Translations under genes and position numbers: made by a program
Shown here: piece by piece, positions 29,498-38,826 of the stretch
How positions within the stretch are numbered: the stretch's first letter is position 1
Layout of the letters: each line of letters starts with the position of its first letter
The notes under the pieces: model-generated
Databases searched by the model: none
Told to the model about the DNA's origin: nothing
What the model saw: the letters and a program-made list of their open reading frames with translations, nothing else
From: Sphingobium sp.
GTDB taxonomy: Bacteria > Pseudomonadota > Alphaproteobacteria > Sphingomonadales > Sphingomonadaceae
Assembly (NCBI GenBank): GCA_022652485.1
Contig: JALCRK010000022.1
Span: 1-55,426, forward strand
Reading direction: 5' to 3'
Length of the DNA stretch: 55,426 bases

Positions 29498-29614
29498 AAT
29501 AGCCTCGCGCTGGTTCGTGTCCGCCCACGGCCATAGCGAAAAGCACTCTCCAAGAAAAGCGTTGCGCTTGGCTGCTCGGGCGGCATAACGCGGAAAAGCG
29601 CGCGAGGATCTCGG

Positions 29615-30826
29615 ATGGCCCGGACATTGCTCATTCTTGCCAGCCTGGTCCTTGGCCTCCTGCTCGGCATGGCTGCGGGGGACGGCCTTCCTGTGGCCCG
29701 TCTGGTGGCCGATATCGTCGGCACCTGCTGGCTCAACGCGCTGCGCATGACCGTGCTGCCACTCGTGGTGGCGCTGCTCGTCACCGGCATCGTACAGACG
29801 GCGCAGACGGCAAGCTCGGGCCGGCTGGCGGGCCGGAGCATCGCCTGGATGCTGGGGCTGCTGGTTCTCTCGACCACACTCGGCGCGCTGCTGATCCCGG
29901 CGCTGCTGGGGCTATTCCCGGTGCCGGAGCAGGCGCGCGTCGCGTTGCAGGCGGGCGTGGCGCAGGGAACGCATATCTCCGCACCACATCTCGGCGATTT
30001 CTTTCGTGCGCTCGTGCCAACGAATATCCTCGCCGCGGCGGCAGATGACGCAATGCTGCCGGTGATCCTGTTCGCGCTGCTGTTCGCGTTCGCGCTGCTG
30101 CGTCTCTCCGAAGATCAACGCGCGCCCGTCACGGGCTTTTTCGAAGGGCTGGCCGCCGCGATGATCGTCATCATCGGCTGGGTGCTGTGGCTGGCGCCGC
30201 TGGGCGTGCTGGCGCTTGCCTACACGCTGGGCGCACGGAGCGGTGCGGCGGCGTTCGGCGGCCTCGCGCATTATGTGCTGATCCTCATCGCGACAGGCGC
30301 GGCGATATGGCTCTGCGCCCTCGTGCTGGCGGCGGTGGGTGGCGGGATTGCGCCGCTGCAGTTCCTGCGCGCGTCGATCCCGGCGCAAGCGGTGGCGCTG
30401 TCGACCCAATCCTCGCTCGCGTCGCTGCCCGCGATGCTGAAAGGCGTCGACGCGCTGGGCATCCGGCGCGAGACGGCGGACGTGGTGCTGCCCATTGCAG
30501 TCACGATCTTCCGCGTCACCAGCCCGGCATTCAACCTCGGTGTTGCGCTTTATATCGCGGCGTGGGCGGGCATCGATCTCGCGCCGTGGCAGATTGGCGT
30601 CGGCGTCGGGGTGGCGACGCTCACCACATTGGGGTCCGTCAGCCTGCCCGGATCGGTGAGCTTCATCGGCTCGATCGCGCCGATCTGCCTCGCGATGGGC
30701 GTGCCGATCGAGCCGCTCGGGCTGCTCGTGGCGATCGAAACCTTCCCGGACCTGATGCGCACGCTCGGCAATGTGACGATGGACATGGCGCTCACCGCCA
30801 CCATTGACCGGCGCTCTGAAGGCTAG
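29615..30826 (+). CDS. Dicarboxylate/amino acid:cation symporter (DAACS family)
   Basis: This inner-membrane sodium- or proton-coupled symporter (403 residues, about eight spans plus two hairpins) is related to GltP/DctA. Visible family features are [20 protein letters not shown] near the start, the serine-rich re-entrant loop [32 protein letters not shown], and the [13 protein letters not shown] segment. The ATG at 29615 follows GAGG by about seven bases. The likely substrate is glutamate, aspartate or a C4-dicarboxylate, but this is not settled. A double-hairpin repeat begins at its stop codon and probably terminates it. Confidence 0.85.
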   Translation: MARTLLILASLVLGLLLGMAAGDGLPVARLVADIVGTCWLNALRMTVLPLVVALLVTGIVQTAQTASSGRLAGRSIAWMLGLLVLSTTLGALLIPALLGLFPVPEQARVALQAGVAQGTHISAPHLGDFFRALVPTNILAAAADDAMLPVILFALLFAFALLRLSEDQRAPVTGFFEGLAAAMIVIIGWVLWLAPLGVLALAYTLGARSGAAAFGGLAHYVLILIATGAAIWLCALVLAAVGGGIAPLQFLRASIPAQAVALSTQSSLASLPAMLKGVDALGIRRETADVVLPIAVTIFRVTSPAFNLGVALYIAAWAGIDLAPWQIGVGVGVATLTTLGSVSLPGSVSFIGSIAPICLAMGVPIEPLGLLVAIETFPDLMRTLGNVTMDMALTATIDRRSEG

Positions 30827-30924
30827 AGCGCGCTGCGTTAAATCTGACGCAGGACGCGCGCTCTATATTTTTGGTGTCGCATCGTTTTTTGCGCAAAACC
30901 GGTTCCCACTTTTGCGCACGATGC
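30825..30924. repeat. Two-hairpin intergenic repeat
   Basis: The first hairpin has AGAGCGCGC (30825-30833) pairing GCGCGCTCT (30856-30864), with an inner TGCGT/ACGCA stem, followed by a T-rich run. The second has GCATCGT (30879-30885) pairing ACGATGC (30918-30924) with a GCGCAAAA/TTTTGCGC-like core around ACCGGTTCCC. This composite resembles dispersed intergenic repeats I have seen in other alphaproteobacterial genomes. It fills the whole gap between the convergent symporter and peptide transporter genes and can serve as terminator for both. Confidence 0.65.
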
Positions 30925-30925
30925 T

Positions 30926-32446
30926 CTATGCGTCCTTGAGCCTGTCGAGATGCATCAGGCGCTTCACGAACGGCGCGAGCAGCAGAACAACCACGCCGAC
31001 GCCGATGCCGAACCAGCCGATCGCGCTATAGACTTCGAGCGTCGCCAGCACGGGGTCCGCGCTTTTCGCGCTCACCGCGCCGATATTGGCGGCGATGAGG
31101 CCCGCGATGAAGTCTCCCGCCGCGGTGGCGAGGAACCATACGCCCATCATGATGCTGATCATGCGCGGCAGCGCGAGCTTCGACATCGCCGAGAGGCCAA
31201 CGGGCGAGAGGCACAGCTCGCCGGTGGTGTGCAGCGCATAGATGAGGAAGATGAACACTACCGGCGTCGCATTCTCCAGCCCCGCCCACTGCGCGCCCCA
31301 TACCAAAGCAAGGAAGCCCAGCCCCACCTGCACCAGCGCGAGGCCGAACTTGGCGGGGGTCGAAGGCTCCGCCCCGCGCTTGCCGAGCCAGACCCACAAT
31401 GCGGCGAACATCGGCGCGAACAGGATGATGAACATCGAGTTGACCGACTGGAACATCGAGGCGGGGACTTCCCAGCCCAATATATGCCGGTCGACATGCC
31501 GGTCCGTGAACAGGTTGATCGAGGAACCGACCTGCTCGAACAGGCCCCAGAATACGGGATTGAGGGCGAGCAGGAACAGGGCCGCCAGCATCCGGTCCCG
31601 GTCGATCTTCTCCATCCGCCCGAACGCCTCCCAGAGGAAATAGGCGGTCGCCACCGCGCCGCACGCCAGCAGCAGCACGCCCACCGCGTCATGATGGCTC
31701 ACCAGCCAGGCGATACCGAGGACCGAGAGCACGGACAGGATATAGATCAGCCATTCCTGCGAGATGGGACCAAAGAGCGGCGCGGAGAGCTTCTCGGGCT
31801 CGGCGGGTTCGCCCTTGCCGAGCAGCAGAGGCTTGCCGATCACGAACACGATGATGCCGAGCAGCATCCCAACCGCCGCCGCCCCGAAGCCATAGGACCA
31901 GCCCACCGTCTCGCCAAGCAAGCCGCACGCGATCGGTCCCAGAAATCCGCCAAGATTGATACCCATATAGAAGACCGTGTAGGCGGGATCGCGGCGCACA
32001 TCGTCGCGGGGGTAGAGCTGGCCCACGATGGCGGAGATATTGGCCTTCAGGAAGCCGGTGCCGACGATGATGAAGGCGAGCGCCGTCCAGAAGGCATTGA
32101 GCGCAACCGCATCCTGCCCGCCGCCGCCCTCGAACCCGAGCAGCAGATGGCCGATCGCGATCAATATGCCGCCGAACAGCACCGCCTTGCGCTGGCCGAG
32201 ATAATGATCCGCAAGATAGCCGCCCACTACCGGCGTGATATAGACCAGCGAGGTATAGGCGCCGTAGATCATCCCTGAGCTTTCGTCCGACATCAGGAAA
32301 TGCTTGGTGAGGTAGAGCACCAAGAGCGCGCGCATCCCGTAAAAGGAGAAACGCTCCCACATCTCGGCGAAGAACAGGATGAACAGACCCTTGGGATGGC
32401 CCAGAAGCGTTCCCCTGGTTGCTTCCGGCAACGCGGCACTCGCCAT
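30926..32446 (-). CDS. POT-family proton-coupled peptide transporter
   Basis: This inner-membrane importer of di- and tripeptides (506 residues, 12 or more spans, major facilitator fold) has the family motif EMWERFSFYGMRALLVLYL near residue 27, which carries the ExxERF proton-coupling signature. The second family signature, FYMGINLGGFLGPIACG, follows around residue 150, and LCLSPVGLSAMSKLAL near residue 410. The ATG at 32446 has a strong GGAGGAG site seven bases upstream; an ATG six codons earlier lies before that site. It ends beside the two-hairpin repeat and starts near a palindrome at 32509. Confidence 0.9.
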   Translation of the reverse strand: MASAALPEATRGTLLGHPKGLFILFFAEMWERFSFYGMRALLVLYLTKHFLMSDESSGMIYGAYTSLVYITPVVGGYLADHYLGQRKAVLFGGILIAIGHLLLGFEGGGGQDAVALNAFWTALAFIIVGTGFLKANISAIVGQLYPRDDVRRDPAYTVFYMGINLGGFLGPIACGLLGETVGWSYGFGAAAVGMLLGIIVFVIGKPLLLGKGEPAEPEKLSAPLFGPISQEWLIYILSVLSVLGIAWLVSHHDAVGVLLLACGAVATAYFLWEAFGRMEKIDRDRMLAALFLLALNPVFWGLFEQVGSSINLFTDRHVDRHILGWEVPASMFQSVNSMFIILFAPMFAALWVWLGKRGAEPSTPAKFGLALVQVGLGFLALVWGAQWAGLENATPVVFIFLIYALHTTGELCLSPVGLSAMSKLALPRMISIMMGVWFLATAAGDFIAGLIAANIGAVSAKSADPVLATLEVYSAIGWFGIGVGVVVLLLAPFVKRLMHLDRLKDA

Positions 32447-32508
32447 TTCATTCTCCTCCTGCACCCGACCTTGGATAGTCTAGGGATTGTCAAGCGGCGT
32501 TGCAACGT

Positions 32509-32537
32509 CGTCATCCCGGATCGAGTCCGGGATGACG
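32509..32537. repeat. Solitary palindrome with CGTCAT head (family B)
   Basis: CGTCATCCCGGA (32509-32520) pairs perfectly with TCCGGGATGACG (32526-32537) around TCGAG, a 12-bp stem. It lies between the divergent peptide transporter and nitroreductase genes. The CGTCAYCCCGG head is shared with the ends of the GIY-YIG unit. Confidence 0.8.
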
Positions 32538-32582
32538 GAAGGATGCTTGTGGAGCCGGGGCGCAGCTTCTAGATAGGCGGCC

Positions 32583-33176
32583 ATGTTCAACGACACCTCC
32601 TCTCCGCTCGCGCTTCTGAAAACCCGCCGCTCCGGCAAGCCGCGCGATCTGGTCGCGCCCGGCCCCGATGACGCGCAACTGCGCGCAATGATCGAAATTG
32701 CCACGCGCACGCCCGATCATGGCAAGCTGTTCCCCTGGCGTTTCGTGATCGTGACGACGGAGCAGCGCCCTGCCCTCAGCGCATTGCTGGAAGACGCCTA
32801 TCGCGCGGAAAAGCCGGACGCAGGCAAGGCGGAGATCGCCGCGATGCATGAGTTCGCCACACAGGCGCCCGCGCTGGTGGTGGTGCTCTCCAGCCCGAAG
32901 CGCGAGAGCCATATCCCGCTGTGGGAACAGGAGCTTTCCGCAGGCGCGGCGGCGATGAACCTGCTCCACGCCGTTCACGCCAGCGGCTTTGCGGGCGGCT
33001 GGCTCACCGCATGGCCCGCCTATTCCGAGCGGGTGCGCGATGCCTTTGGCGAAGCGCATGAAAAGATCGCCGGATTCGTGTTTATCGGTACGCCGAAGAA
33101 GGCGCAGGAGGAACGCCCGCGCCCGGAATATGACGCTGTGGTGAGCGTGTGGAAGCCCAAAGCGCACGGGGATTAA
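32583..33176 (+). CDS. Nitroreductase family protein (YdjA-like)
   Basis: This is a small FMN-dependent nitroreductase of 197 residues, resembling YdjA-type enzymes. Features include the N-terminal LLKTRRSGKPRDLVAPGPD FMN-phosphate region, RTPDHGKLFPWRFVIV, the GAAAMNLLHAVHASGFAGGW helix and FVFIGTPKKAQEERPRP. The physiological substrate is unknown; family members reduce nitro compounds or quinones with NAD(P)H. The ATG at 32583 is the only good start. The gene is bracketed by a full family B palindrome upstream and a half copy downstream. Confidence 0.85.
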   Translation: MFNDTSSPLALLKTRRSGKPRDLVAPGPDDAQLRAMIEIATRTPDHGKLFPWRFVIVTTEQRPALSALLEDAYRAEKPDAGKAEIAAMHEFATQAPALVVVLSSPKRESHIPLWEQELSAGAAAMNLLHAVHASGFAGGWLTAWPAYSERVRDAFGEAHEKIAGFVFIGTPKKAQEERPRPEYDAVVSVWKPKAHGD

Positions 33177-33213
33177 GGCTATGACCAATCCTCACGGATT
33201 GGGAAAAATCGGC

Positions 33214-33226
33214 TTCCGGGATGACG
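33214..33226. repeat. Half copy of the family B palindrome
   Basis: TTCCGGGATGACG matches the right arm of the palindrome at 32526-32537. The left arm is absent, so this is a decayed or partial copy just after the nitroreductase gene. Confidence 0.5.
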
Positions 33227-33236
33227 GCATTTATAT

Positions 33237-35267
33237 TTACAGCGCCCTGAGCGTTTTCAGCGCCAGTTCCGCGCGGGGGAAGCCGGGGGCGGAGAGTGCG
33301 GCGCGCAATTCCCGCTCGGCGCGCGTCTTGTCTCCTCTAGCGGCATAGGCCTCGCCCAGATGCCAGCGCACCAGCGGCTCGCGCGGCGAGAGCTGCGCCG
33401 CCTTTTCCAACAATGCGAGGCCGCGCGGGTCTTCCGGCGCGGCGTTGTAGAGCGCCCAGCCCAGCGCATCGCTCGTGACAGCGCTCGCCGGGAGAAGGCG
33501 ATAGGCGTGCGCGGCATAAGGCAGCGCGCGTTCGGCCGTGCCATCATCGGTGTAGGCATAGGCGATGCCCGCCATCGTCAGCGCGTCTGTCGCACCCAGC
33601 CGGGCGGCCAGCCCTTCCAGCACCGCCGACGCGCGAACCGGATCGCCCGCCGCCAGCCAGTAGGATGCCGCGAGCCGCTGCGCCGAGACATTCATCGGGT
33701 TTTGCCACAGCAACAGCCGCAGCGCATATTCGGCGCGGTCGCGCTTGCCCGCGCGCGTCCAGGCGTCCACCAGCCTCAGCGCGGTGTTTTCGTCGTAGCG
33801 GAGATTGCCTGCCGCCTCATAGGCGCGCGCGGCGTTTGCCGGTTGCCCTGCCGCCATCCAGCAGTCTCCGAGCGCGATCGCGGCAGCCGGTGCGCCGGGG
33901 TTGGCGGCCTGCAACGCCTTGGCGCGGGCAAGCGCCATCTGCGTCTGTCCCGCCTCCAGCAGTGCGCGGATATGGCGCAGATTGGGCGCGGCGGCGCTGG
34001 GGGACGCGTTGGCGGCGGGCGCGGTTTCGGCGGGTGTGCCCGCCCCCCGATAGACCAGCGAACGCCCCGGCGTCATGGCGGCAGCGCGGGCGCGGAAGCG
34101 GGCGGCGATGTCCGGGTGCCCCAGCGCGTCGTGGATCGTGGCTGCGAGGCTGAGCGCATAGGTGGAGGCATCCGTCCGCTCCACCAGTGGAAACAGCGTG
34201 GCCTCGGCATCCTCATACTGGCTGTCGGCGACATAGGCCCGGGCGAGGAGCAGACGGGCGCGGATGTTCAGGGGCTGCGCATCGAGCAGCGGTTTCAGCT
34301 CCCCCACGGCAAGCGTCGCATTGCCGGTCTCCATATGCAGCACGCCGCTCAGCAGCCGGGTCGCCGCCTGCCCGTCGAGCGCGCCGTGGGTGCGGGCGAG
34401 CAGGCTGCGCGCGAGGGTGTAGTTCTCCGCCCGAGCGGCGATCAGCGCCTGAAGGAAGAAGGCGCGCGGCAGGCCCGGCGCAAGGGTGAGCGCACGGCGG
34501 GTGAGCGCCAGCCCTTTCCCTGCGCGGCCCAGATCGATGAGGGTCGCGGCATATTCCGTGAGCGCGGGGACATAGTCCGGGTTGCGCTTCAGGGCGGCAT
34601 CGAACCAGCGGGTGGACTCCGTGAGGCCATAGCGATCCCGCGCCAGCACGCCTTTCAGGGTCAGCGCGTCGACGCTTCCGGGCGCGAGGGAGAGCGCGCG
34701 GTCGGCGGCCTGCTGCGCCACGGCCATGTTGCCGGTCGCGACGTTGAAGCGGGCGATGTCGGCCCAGAGTGCGCTCTCCTGTGGCGCGAGGGCGAGCGCG
34801 CGGTCGAATGCGTGCGCGGCCTCGGGGAAACGCTCCAGCTTTTGCAGCGCCTGTCCCGTGATGCGGGTGCGAAACAGACGCTCCTTCGGATCGGCATCGG
34901 GCGCGGCGGCTTCGCGCAGGGCTGCCTCGGGATCGCCGTTGAGCAATGCGGCGTGGGCGCGGAGGTGGCGCATCGGTCCAAGAGGCGCGCCGAGCTGCGC
35001 CGCACGATCCAGCTCGTCCTGCGCGCCGCGTCCGTTGCCGAGCATCAGCAGCACGCGCGCCTGCACGATGCGCGCCTCCGCCAGCGACGGATCGGCCTTG
35101 ATCGCGTTCATCAGCTCGACCCGCGCGGTGCGGGGATCGTCCTTCTTCAGCGCTACGAGCGCCCGCGCGAGGCCTGCGCGCGCATCCTGGCGCGGCCCCG
35201 CCGCCGCTGGCGCCCCCGCCAGAGCGAGCAGCGCCGCCAGTATGAGAAACCTACGCGCCGATGTCAT
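33237..35267 (-). CDS. TPR-repeat protein, PrsT-like (PEP-CTERM system)
   Basis: This exported protein of 676 residues has a signal peptide (MTSARRFLILAALLALAGAPAAAGP) and then a nearly continuous array of tetratricopeptide repeats (for example LKKDDPRTARVELMNAIKAD, AHAFDRALALAPQESALWA, ERELRAALSAPGFPRAELAL). Its place directly after prsK and prsR matches PrsT, the TPR protein of exosortase/PEP-CTERM exopolysaccharide loci. Unlike the lipoprotein described for that family, it has no lipobox cysteine, and at 676 residues it is shorter than I expect for PrsT. It overlaps prsR by 17 bases. It may act as a scaffold in exopolysaccharide export. Confidence 0.75.
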   Translation of the reverse strand: MTSARRFLILAALLALAGAPAAAGPRQDARAGLARALVALKKDDPRTARVELMNAIKADPSLAEARIVQARVLLMLGNGRGAQDELDRAAQLGAPLGPMRHLRAHAALLNGDPEAALREAAAPDADPKERLFRTRITGQALQKLERFPEAAHAFDRALALAPQESALWADIARFNVATGNMAVAQQAADRALSLAPGSVDALTLKGVLARDRYGLTESTRWFDAALKRNPDYVPALTEYAATLIDLGRAGKGLALTRRALTLAPGLPRAFFLQALIAARAENYTLARSLLARTHGALDGQAATRLLSGVLHMETGNATLAVGELKPLLDAQPLNIRARLLLARAYVADSQYEDAEATLFPLVERTDASTYALSLAATIHDALGHPDIAARFRARAAAMTPGRSLVYRGAGTPAETAPAANASPSAAAPNLRHIRALLEAGQTQMALARAKALQAANPGAPAAAIALGDCWMAAGQPANAARAYEAAGNLRYDENTALRLVDAWTRAGKRDRAEYALRLLLWQNPMNVSAQRLAASYWLAAGDPVRASAVLEGLAARLGATDALTMAGIAYAYTDDGTAERALPYAAHAYRLLPASAVTSDALGWALYNAAPEDPRGLALLEKAAQLSPREPLVRWHLGEAYAARGDKTRAERELRAALSAPGFPRAELALKTLRAL

Positions 35268-36621
35268 AATTGCGCATCAGGTCGTATAGCGTGGGGCGGC
35301 TGATGCCGAGCATCTTGGCCGCGCCGGAGATATTGCCCTGCGTGCGGGCGATCGCGCGGGAGATGGCCGCGCGATCCGCCGCCTCGCGGATGCTCTTGAG
35401 GTTGAGCGCCATATCCGCCTTGTCTTCCACCATATCGAGATCGAGATCGGCGGCGGTGACGAGCTTGCCATCCGCCATGATGACCGCACGCTTTACCCGG
35501 TTTTCCAACTCGCGCACATTGCCGGGCCAGTGCCACGCATCGAGCGCGGCGTAGGCATCGGGCGCAAAGCCGGTGACGGGCCGTTTCATGCTCTCCGCGA
35601 AAGCCCCTAGGAAATGGCGCGCCAGCAGGATCGCGTCGCCCGCACGCTCGGCAAGTGAGGGAATGCGCACCACGATCTCGGCGAGGCGATAGTAGAGATC
35701 CTCGCGGAACGACCCGGCAGCGATCATCCCTTCCAGATTCTGGTGCGTGGCGCACACGATGCGCGTATCGACCGGGATCGGCTGACGCCCGCCGATGCGC
35801 TCGATCACGCGTTCCTGAAGGAAGCGCAGCAGCTTCACCTGGAGGGGAAGCGGAATATCGCCCACTTCGTCAAGGAAGAGCGTGCCGCCCTCAGCCAGCT
35901 CGATCTTGCCGGGGGTAGTCTTCACCGCACCGGTGAACGCGCCCTTCTCATGGCCGAAGAGTTCGGACTCCAGCAGCGTCTCGGGGATCGCGGCGCAATT
36001 GATCGCGATGAACGCGCCGCCCTTGCGCGCGCTTTCGTCATGCAGGCCGCGCGCGAGCAGTTCCTTGCCGGTGCCGCTCGCGCCCAGCAGCATCACCGCG
36101 ACATCGGCGGGCGCGACGCGCTCGATGGTGCGGGTCACTTTGAGCATTTCCGGCGAGGCGGTGAGGATGCGGCCCAGCACGGGCGTTTCGCCGCCGGTCT
36201 GCCGCGCGAGGCGGGCATTTTCCCGCTCCAGCGCGTGGACATGAAAGGCGCGGCGCACGATCATGCCGAGCGCGTCGATATCGATCGGCTTCTGGTAGAA
36301 ATCCCACGCGCCTTCGGCAATGGCGCGCAGTGCGCTCTCCTTCGCGCCGTGACCGGAGGCGACGATGACCTTGGTGTCGGGCTTGAGGCTGAGGATTTCG
36401 GCGAGTGTGGCGAAGCCTTCGGTGGTGCCGTCAGGATCGGGCGGCAGGCCGAGGTCGAGCGTCACCACATCCGGCTCCTCGGCACGAAGCAGGTCTATCG
36501 CCTCCGAACGGGTAGAAGCGCAGACAACCTCGACATCCTCATAAGCCCAGCGCAATTGCCTCTGAAGTCCGGGATCATCCTCGACGATGAGGAGTCTCGG
36601 CCGCGCGGTGTCAATCGTCAT
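35251..36621 (-). CDS. prsR: PEP-CTERM-box sigma-54 response regulator PrsR
   Basis: This NtrC-type activator of 456 residues has a receiver with LIVEDDPGLQ, phospho-acceptor Asp56 in VTLDLGLPP and Lys111. The sigma-54 AAA+ domain has Walker A GASGTGKE (180-187), GAFTGA (227-232), GTLFLDEVGD and LYYRLAEIVVRIPSL. The C-terminal helix-turn-helix includes ISGAAKMLGISRPTLYDLM. The DLGLPPDPDGTTEGF receiver loop and the neighbouring PrsK kinase fit the PrsR family, which controls exopolysaccharide and PEP-CTERM protein genes. Its ATG overlaps the prsK stop (ATGA) and its end overlaps the TPR gene. The cognate kinase is almost certainly the adjacent one. Confidence 0.9.
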   Translation of the reverse strand: MTIDTARPRLLIVEDDPGLQRQLRWAYEDVEVVCASTRSEAIDLLRAEEPDVVTLDLGLPPDPDGTTEGFATLAEILSLKPDTKVIVASGHGAKESALRAIAEGAWDFYQKPIDIDALGMIVRRAFHVHALERENARLARQTGGETPVLGRILTASPEMLKVTRTIERVAPADVAVMLLGASGTGKELLARGLHDESARKGGAFIAINCAAIPETLLESELFGHEKGAFTGAVKTTPGKIELAEGGTLFLDEVGDIPLPLQVKLLRFLQERVIERIGGRQPIPVDTRIVCATHQNLEGMIAAGSFREDLYYRLAEIVVRIPSLAERAGDAILLARHFLGAFAESMKRPVTGFAPDAYAALDAWHWPGNVRELENRVKRAVIMADGKLVTAADLDLDMVEDKADMALNLKSIREAADRAAISRAIARTQGNISGAAKMLGISRPTLYDLMRNYDIGA

Positions 36622-38693
36622 GCGGCCCTCCCGTGGCCGGTGGATAATGGGGTTTCGGCATGAGGCTGGGCCAATGGCAGGCGGATCGTGAAGATGCTGC
36701 CCTTGGCAAGCGCGCTCTCGACCGTGAGGCTGCCGCCCATCGCGCGGACAAGTTCCCGCGCCTCATAGGCGCCGATGCCGAAGCCGCCCTGCTTGGTGGA
36801 GGCGAAGGGCCGGAACAGCTCGTCGCGGAGGAAGTCCGCACTCATGCCACAGCCATGATCGATGACTTGGAGCACGGCTTCGTCGCTGGTGGGTTCGATG
36901 CGCAGCAGCACCGGCGCGCCCGCCTCCGAGGCTTCGACCGCATTCTGCACCAGATGACCGAGCACCTGCGCCAGCGCGGCGCGATCCGCCCGCACGAGAA
37001 GGCTGCGGTCGCCCTCGACCAGCAGCGATTGCGTGGCGAGGCCATGCAGCGCGTCGCCGAGCGCGAACGGAGCGACCGCCTGCTCCGCACGGCCGCTCTG
37101 CTGCGACAGGCGCGCGAGCAGCGTGTTCATCCGCTCGGCGCAGTCCTTGAGGGTGAGGATCATGTCGGCACGGAAATCGGGATTGTCGGCGTGGCGCTCG
37201 GCATTGCGGGCGGTCAGGGCGATCTGGCTGACGAGGTTCTTGATGTCGTGCATTATGAAGGCGAAGCGGCGGTTGAATTCCTCGAACCGGCGCGCCTCGG
37301 CCAGCGCCGCCTGTCCGCGCGCTTCGGCGAGATAGCTCGCCACCTGACGCGCGGCGGCGCGGAGCATGTCGAAATCCTCCCAGTCGAGCGCGCGGGTGAT
37401 GGGCGGATGGCCGAGCAGCACCAGCCCGATCTGCTCGCCGAAATGCACCAGCGGGACGAGCGCCCAGGCAGATCTTTCCTGCGCCAGCCACAGGGGGAGC
37501 GGCTCGTTGCCGACGCGCGCTTCATTGATGTCGGTGATCCAGCCCTTCGCGCGCATCCGGGCATATTGCGCGCCCGCGAATTGCAGCGCCTCGGGGTGCT
37601 CGCCCTTCCAGTTCCACTCCGCGAGCCAGACGAAGCGGCCATCCTCCGCGCTATCCGCCAGCAGCAGCGCGCCGCAGGAGGACTGGGTGATGTCGGCCAT
37701 CGCTTTGAGGGCGCGGTTGTGGATGCTGGTGTGGGCGTCGCCGCCCAGCGTATCGGCAAACGCCATCCACTGCTCGCGATAATCATAGCGGTGGCGGAAC
37801 AGATGCTTGGCGGCGAGCACCTTCGCCGTGCGATGCAGGCGGGTCGCGGGGACGAACAGCAATGTTCCCGCGACGGCGAGAAAGAGCACCGCCGCCGCCA
37901 GCGTGCGCGCCACCGGGCTTGCGCCGTTGCCGAGCGCCATCAGGGCCGAAAGGATCAGCAGCGCGAGGATGATGCCGACCGCCACGCCCAGCCCCCGCCA
38001 CGCCAGCACGCGCGAAGGCTGTAACGCGGCGTTGCGCACGGTGCGGGACGACAGCGCGATGACCGGCGCCAGCGCCGCCATATTGAGGCCGCGCAGGGCA
38101 TAGAGCATCTTGACCATGCCCCCCGCGTTGAAGAACGCCGCGCCATACAGCACGAGATCATAACCCCACATCGCCGTCATGGCGGCGGCGAGCGGCGCTA
38201 TGCCCGCGCGCACCCTGGCGGGGCAGGCAATGAAAATCCGTTGGGTGAGCAGCAGCGCGCCGATCGCCCACAATATGCGCAGCACGATCGCGCTGTCGGC
38301 CAGGCCGATGATGTGCGCGCCCTCCGATGCCGCCAGATTGGCGAGCAGATCCACACCGGATTGCGCGACCAGCAACAGCGCCAGCGCGAGATAGAGCGGG
38401 CGCGCCCCCCGCGCCTGCCGCGAGGCCTGCCCGCCGAAGCGGTTCGGCAACACGAACAGGCACACCAGCCAGCCGCAGTTGCGCAAACTCTCCATCACGC
38501 CGCTTTCGAGCCGATCGACGCCGCCGAACGCGATGGACAGCAGCCATGCGGAAGTGAGCGCCAGCGCCGCGACCAGCAGCTTGCCCGCGCGCTCCGTCAC
38601 GAACCGGCGGCCGGTCCATATGCTCAGCGCCGCGAACAATGCCGCCGCGAGGATATGGCCCCAGTCGCCGATATATTGGACGGTGGTGTTCAT
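36618..38693 (-). CDS. prsK: PEP-CTERM-system histidine kinase PrsK
   Basis: This membrane sensor kinase of 691 residues has an N-terminal block of about eight to nine hydrophobic helices (1-285), a GAF-like domain (about 310-455), the dimerisation/phospho-acceptor motif FAFIMHDIKNLVSQIAL (His482), and an ATPase domain with LVQNAVEASEAGAPV, VIDHGCGMS and GGFGIGAYEARELV. This order is that of PrsK, the kinase of exosortase-A loci. The ATG at 38693 has GGAG seven bases upstream; the open frame continues further only through the upstream palindromic repeat, which is not protein-like. The signal is unknown. It is cotranscribed with prsR and the TPR gene. Confidence 0.9.
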   Translation of the reverse strand: MNTTVQYIGDWGHILAAALFAALSIWTGRRFVTERAGKLLVAALALTSAWLLSIAFGGVDRLESGVMESLRNCGWLVCLFVLPNRFGGQASRQARGARPLYLALALLLVAQSGVDLLANLAASEGAHIIGLADSAIVLRILWAIGALLLTQRIFIACPARVRAGIAPLAAAMTAMWGYDLVLYGAAFFNAGGMVKMLYALRGLNMAALAPVIALSSRTVRNAALQPSRVLAWRGLGVAVGIILALLILSALMALGNGASPVARTLAAAVLFLAVAGTLLFVPATRLHRTAKVLAAKHLFRHRYDYREQWMAFADTLGGDAHTSIHNRALKAMADITQSSCGALLLADSAEDGRFVWLAEWNWKGEHPEALQFAGAQYARMRAKGWITDINEARVGNEPLPLWLAQERSAWALVPLVHFGEQIGLVLLGHPPITRALDWEDFDMLRAAARQVASYLAEARGQAALAEARRFEEFNRRFAFIMHDIKNLVSQIALTARNAERHADNPDFRADMILTLKDCAERMNTLLARLSQQSGRAEQAVAPFALGDALHGLATQSLLVEGDRSLLVRADRAALAQVLGHLVQNAVEASEAGAPVLLRIEPTSDEAVLQVIDHGCGMSADFLRDELFRPFASTKQGGFGIGAYEARELVRAMGGSLTVESALAKGSIFTIRLPLAQPHAETPLSTGHGRAA

Positions 38694-38727
38694 CAGTTTG
38701 CTCCGCTCACGCGGAGATGCGGTGCCT

Positions 38728-38790
38728 GCCCGCTCCCCCTCCCAACCTCCCATAGCATACCCTGTCGGGAGGTTGGGAGGGGGAGCGGGC
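38728..38790. repeat. Palindromic repeat (family A), long-stem copy
   Basis: The two 24-base arms (38728-38751 and 38767-38790) pair perfectly around the 15-base loop ATAGCATACCCTGTC. It sits in the 133-base gap between the sugar transferase gene and prsK. It is the same family as 27104-27152: the loops differ by one base, and compensating changes in the arms keep both paired. Confidence 0.88.
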
Positions 38791-38826
38791 CGGTGCCGTC
38801 CCGTATCAGTGCAGCTGAAACCGCCA

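Noticed and set aside
27079..29614. TPP riboswitch for thiD
   Set aside because: No thi-box-like CTGAGA element was seen upstream of thiD or glmM; thiD is internal to an operon.
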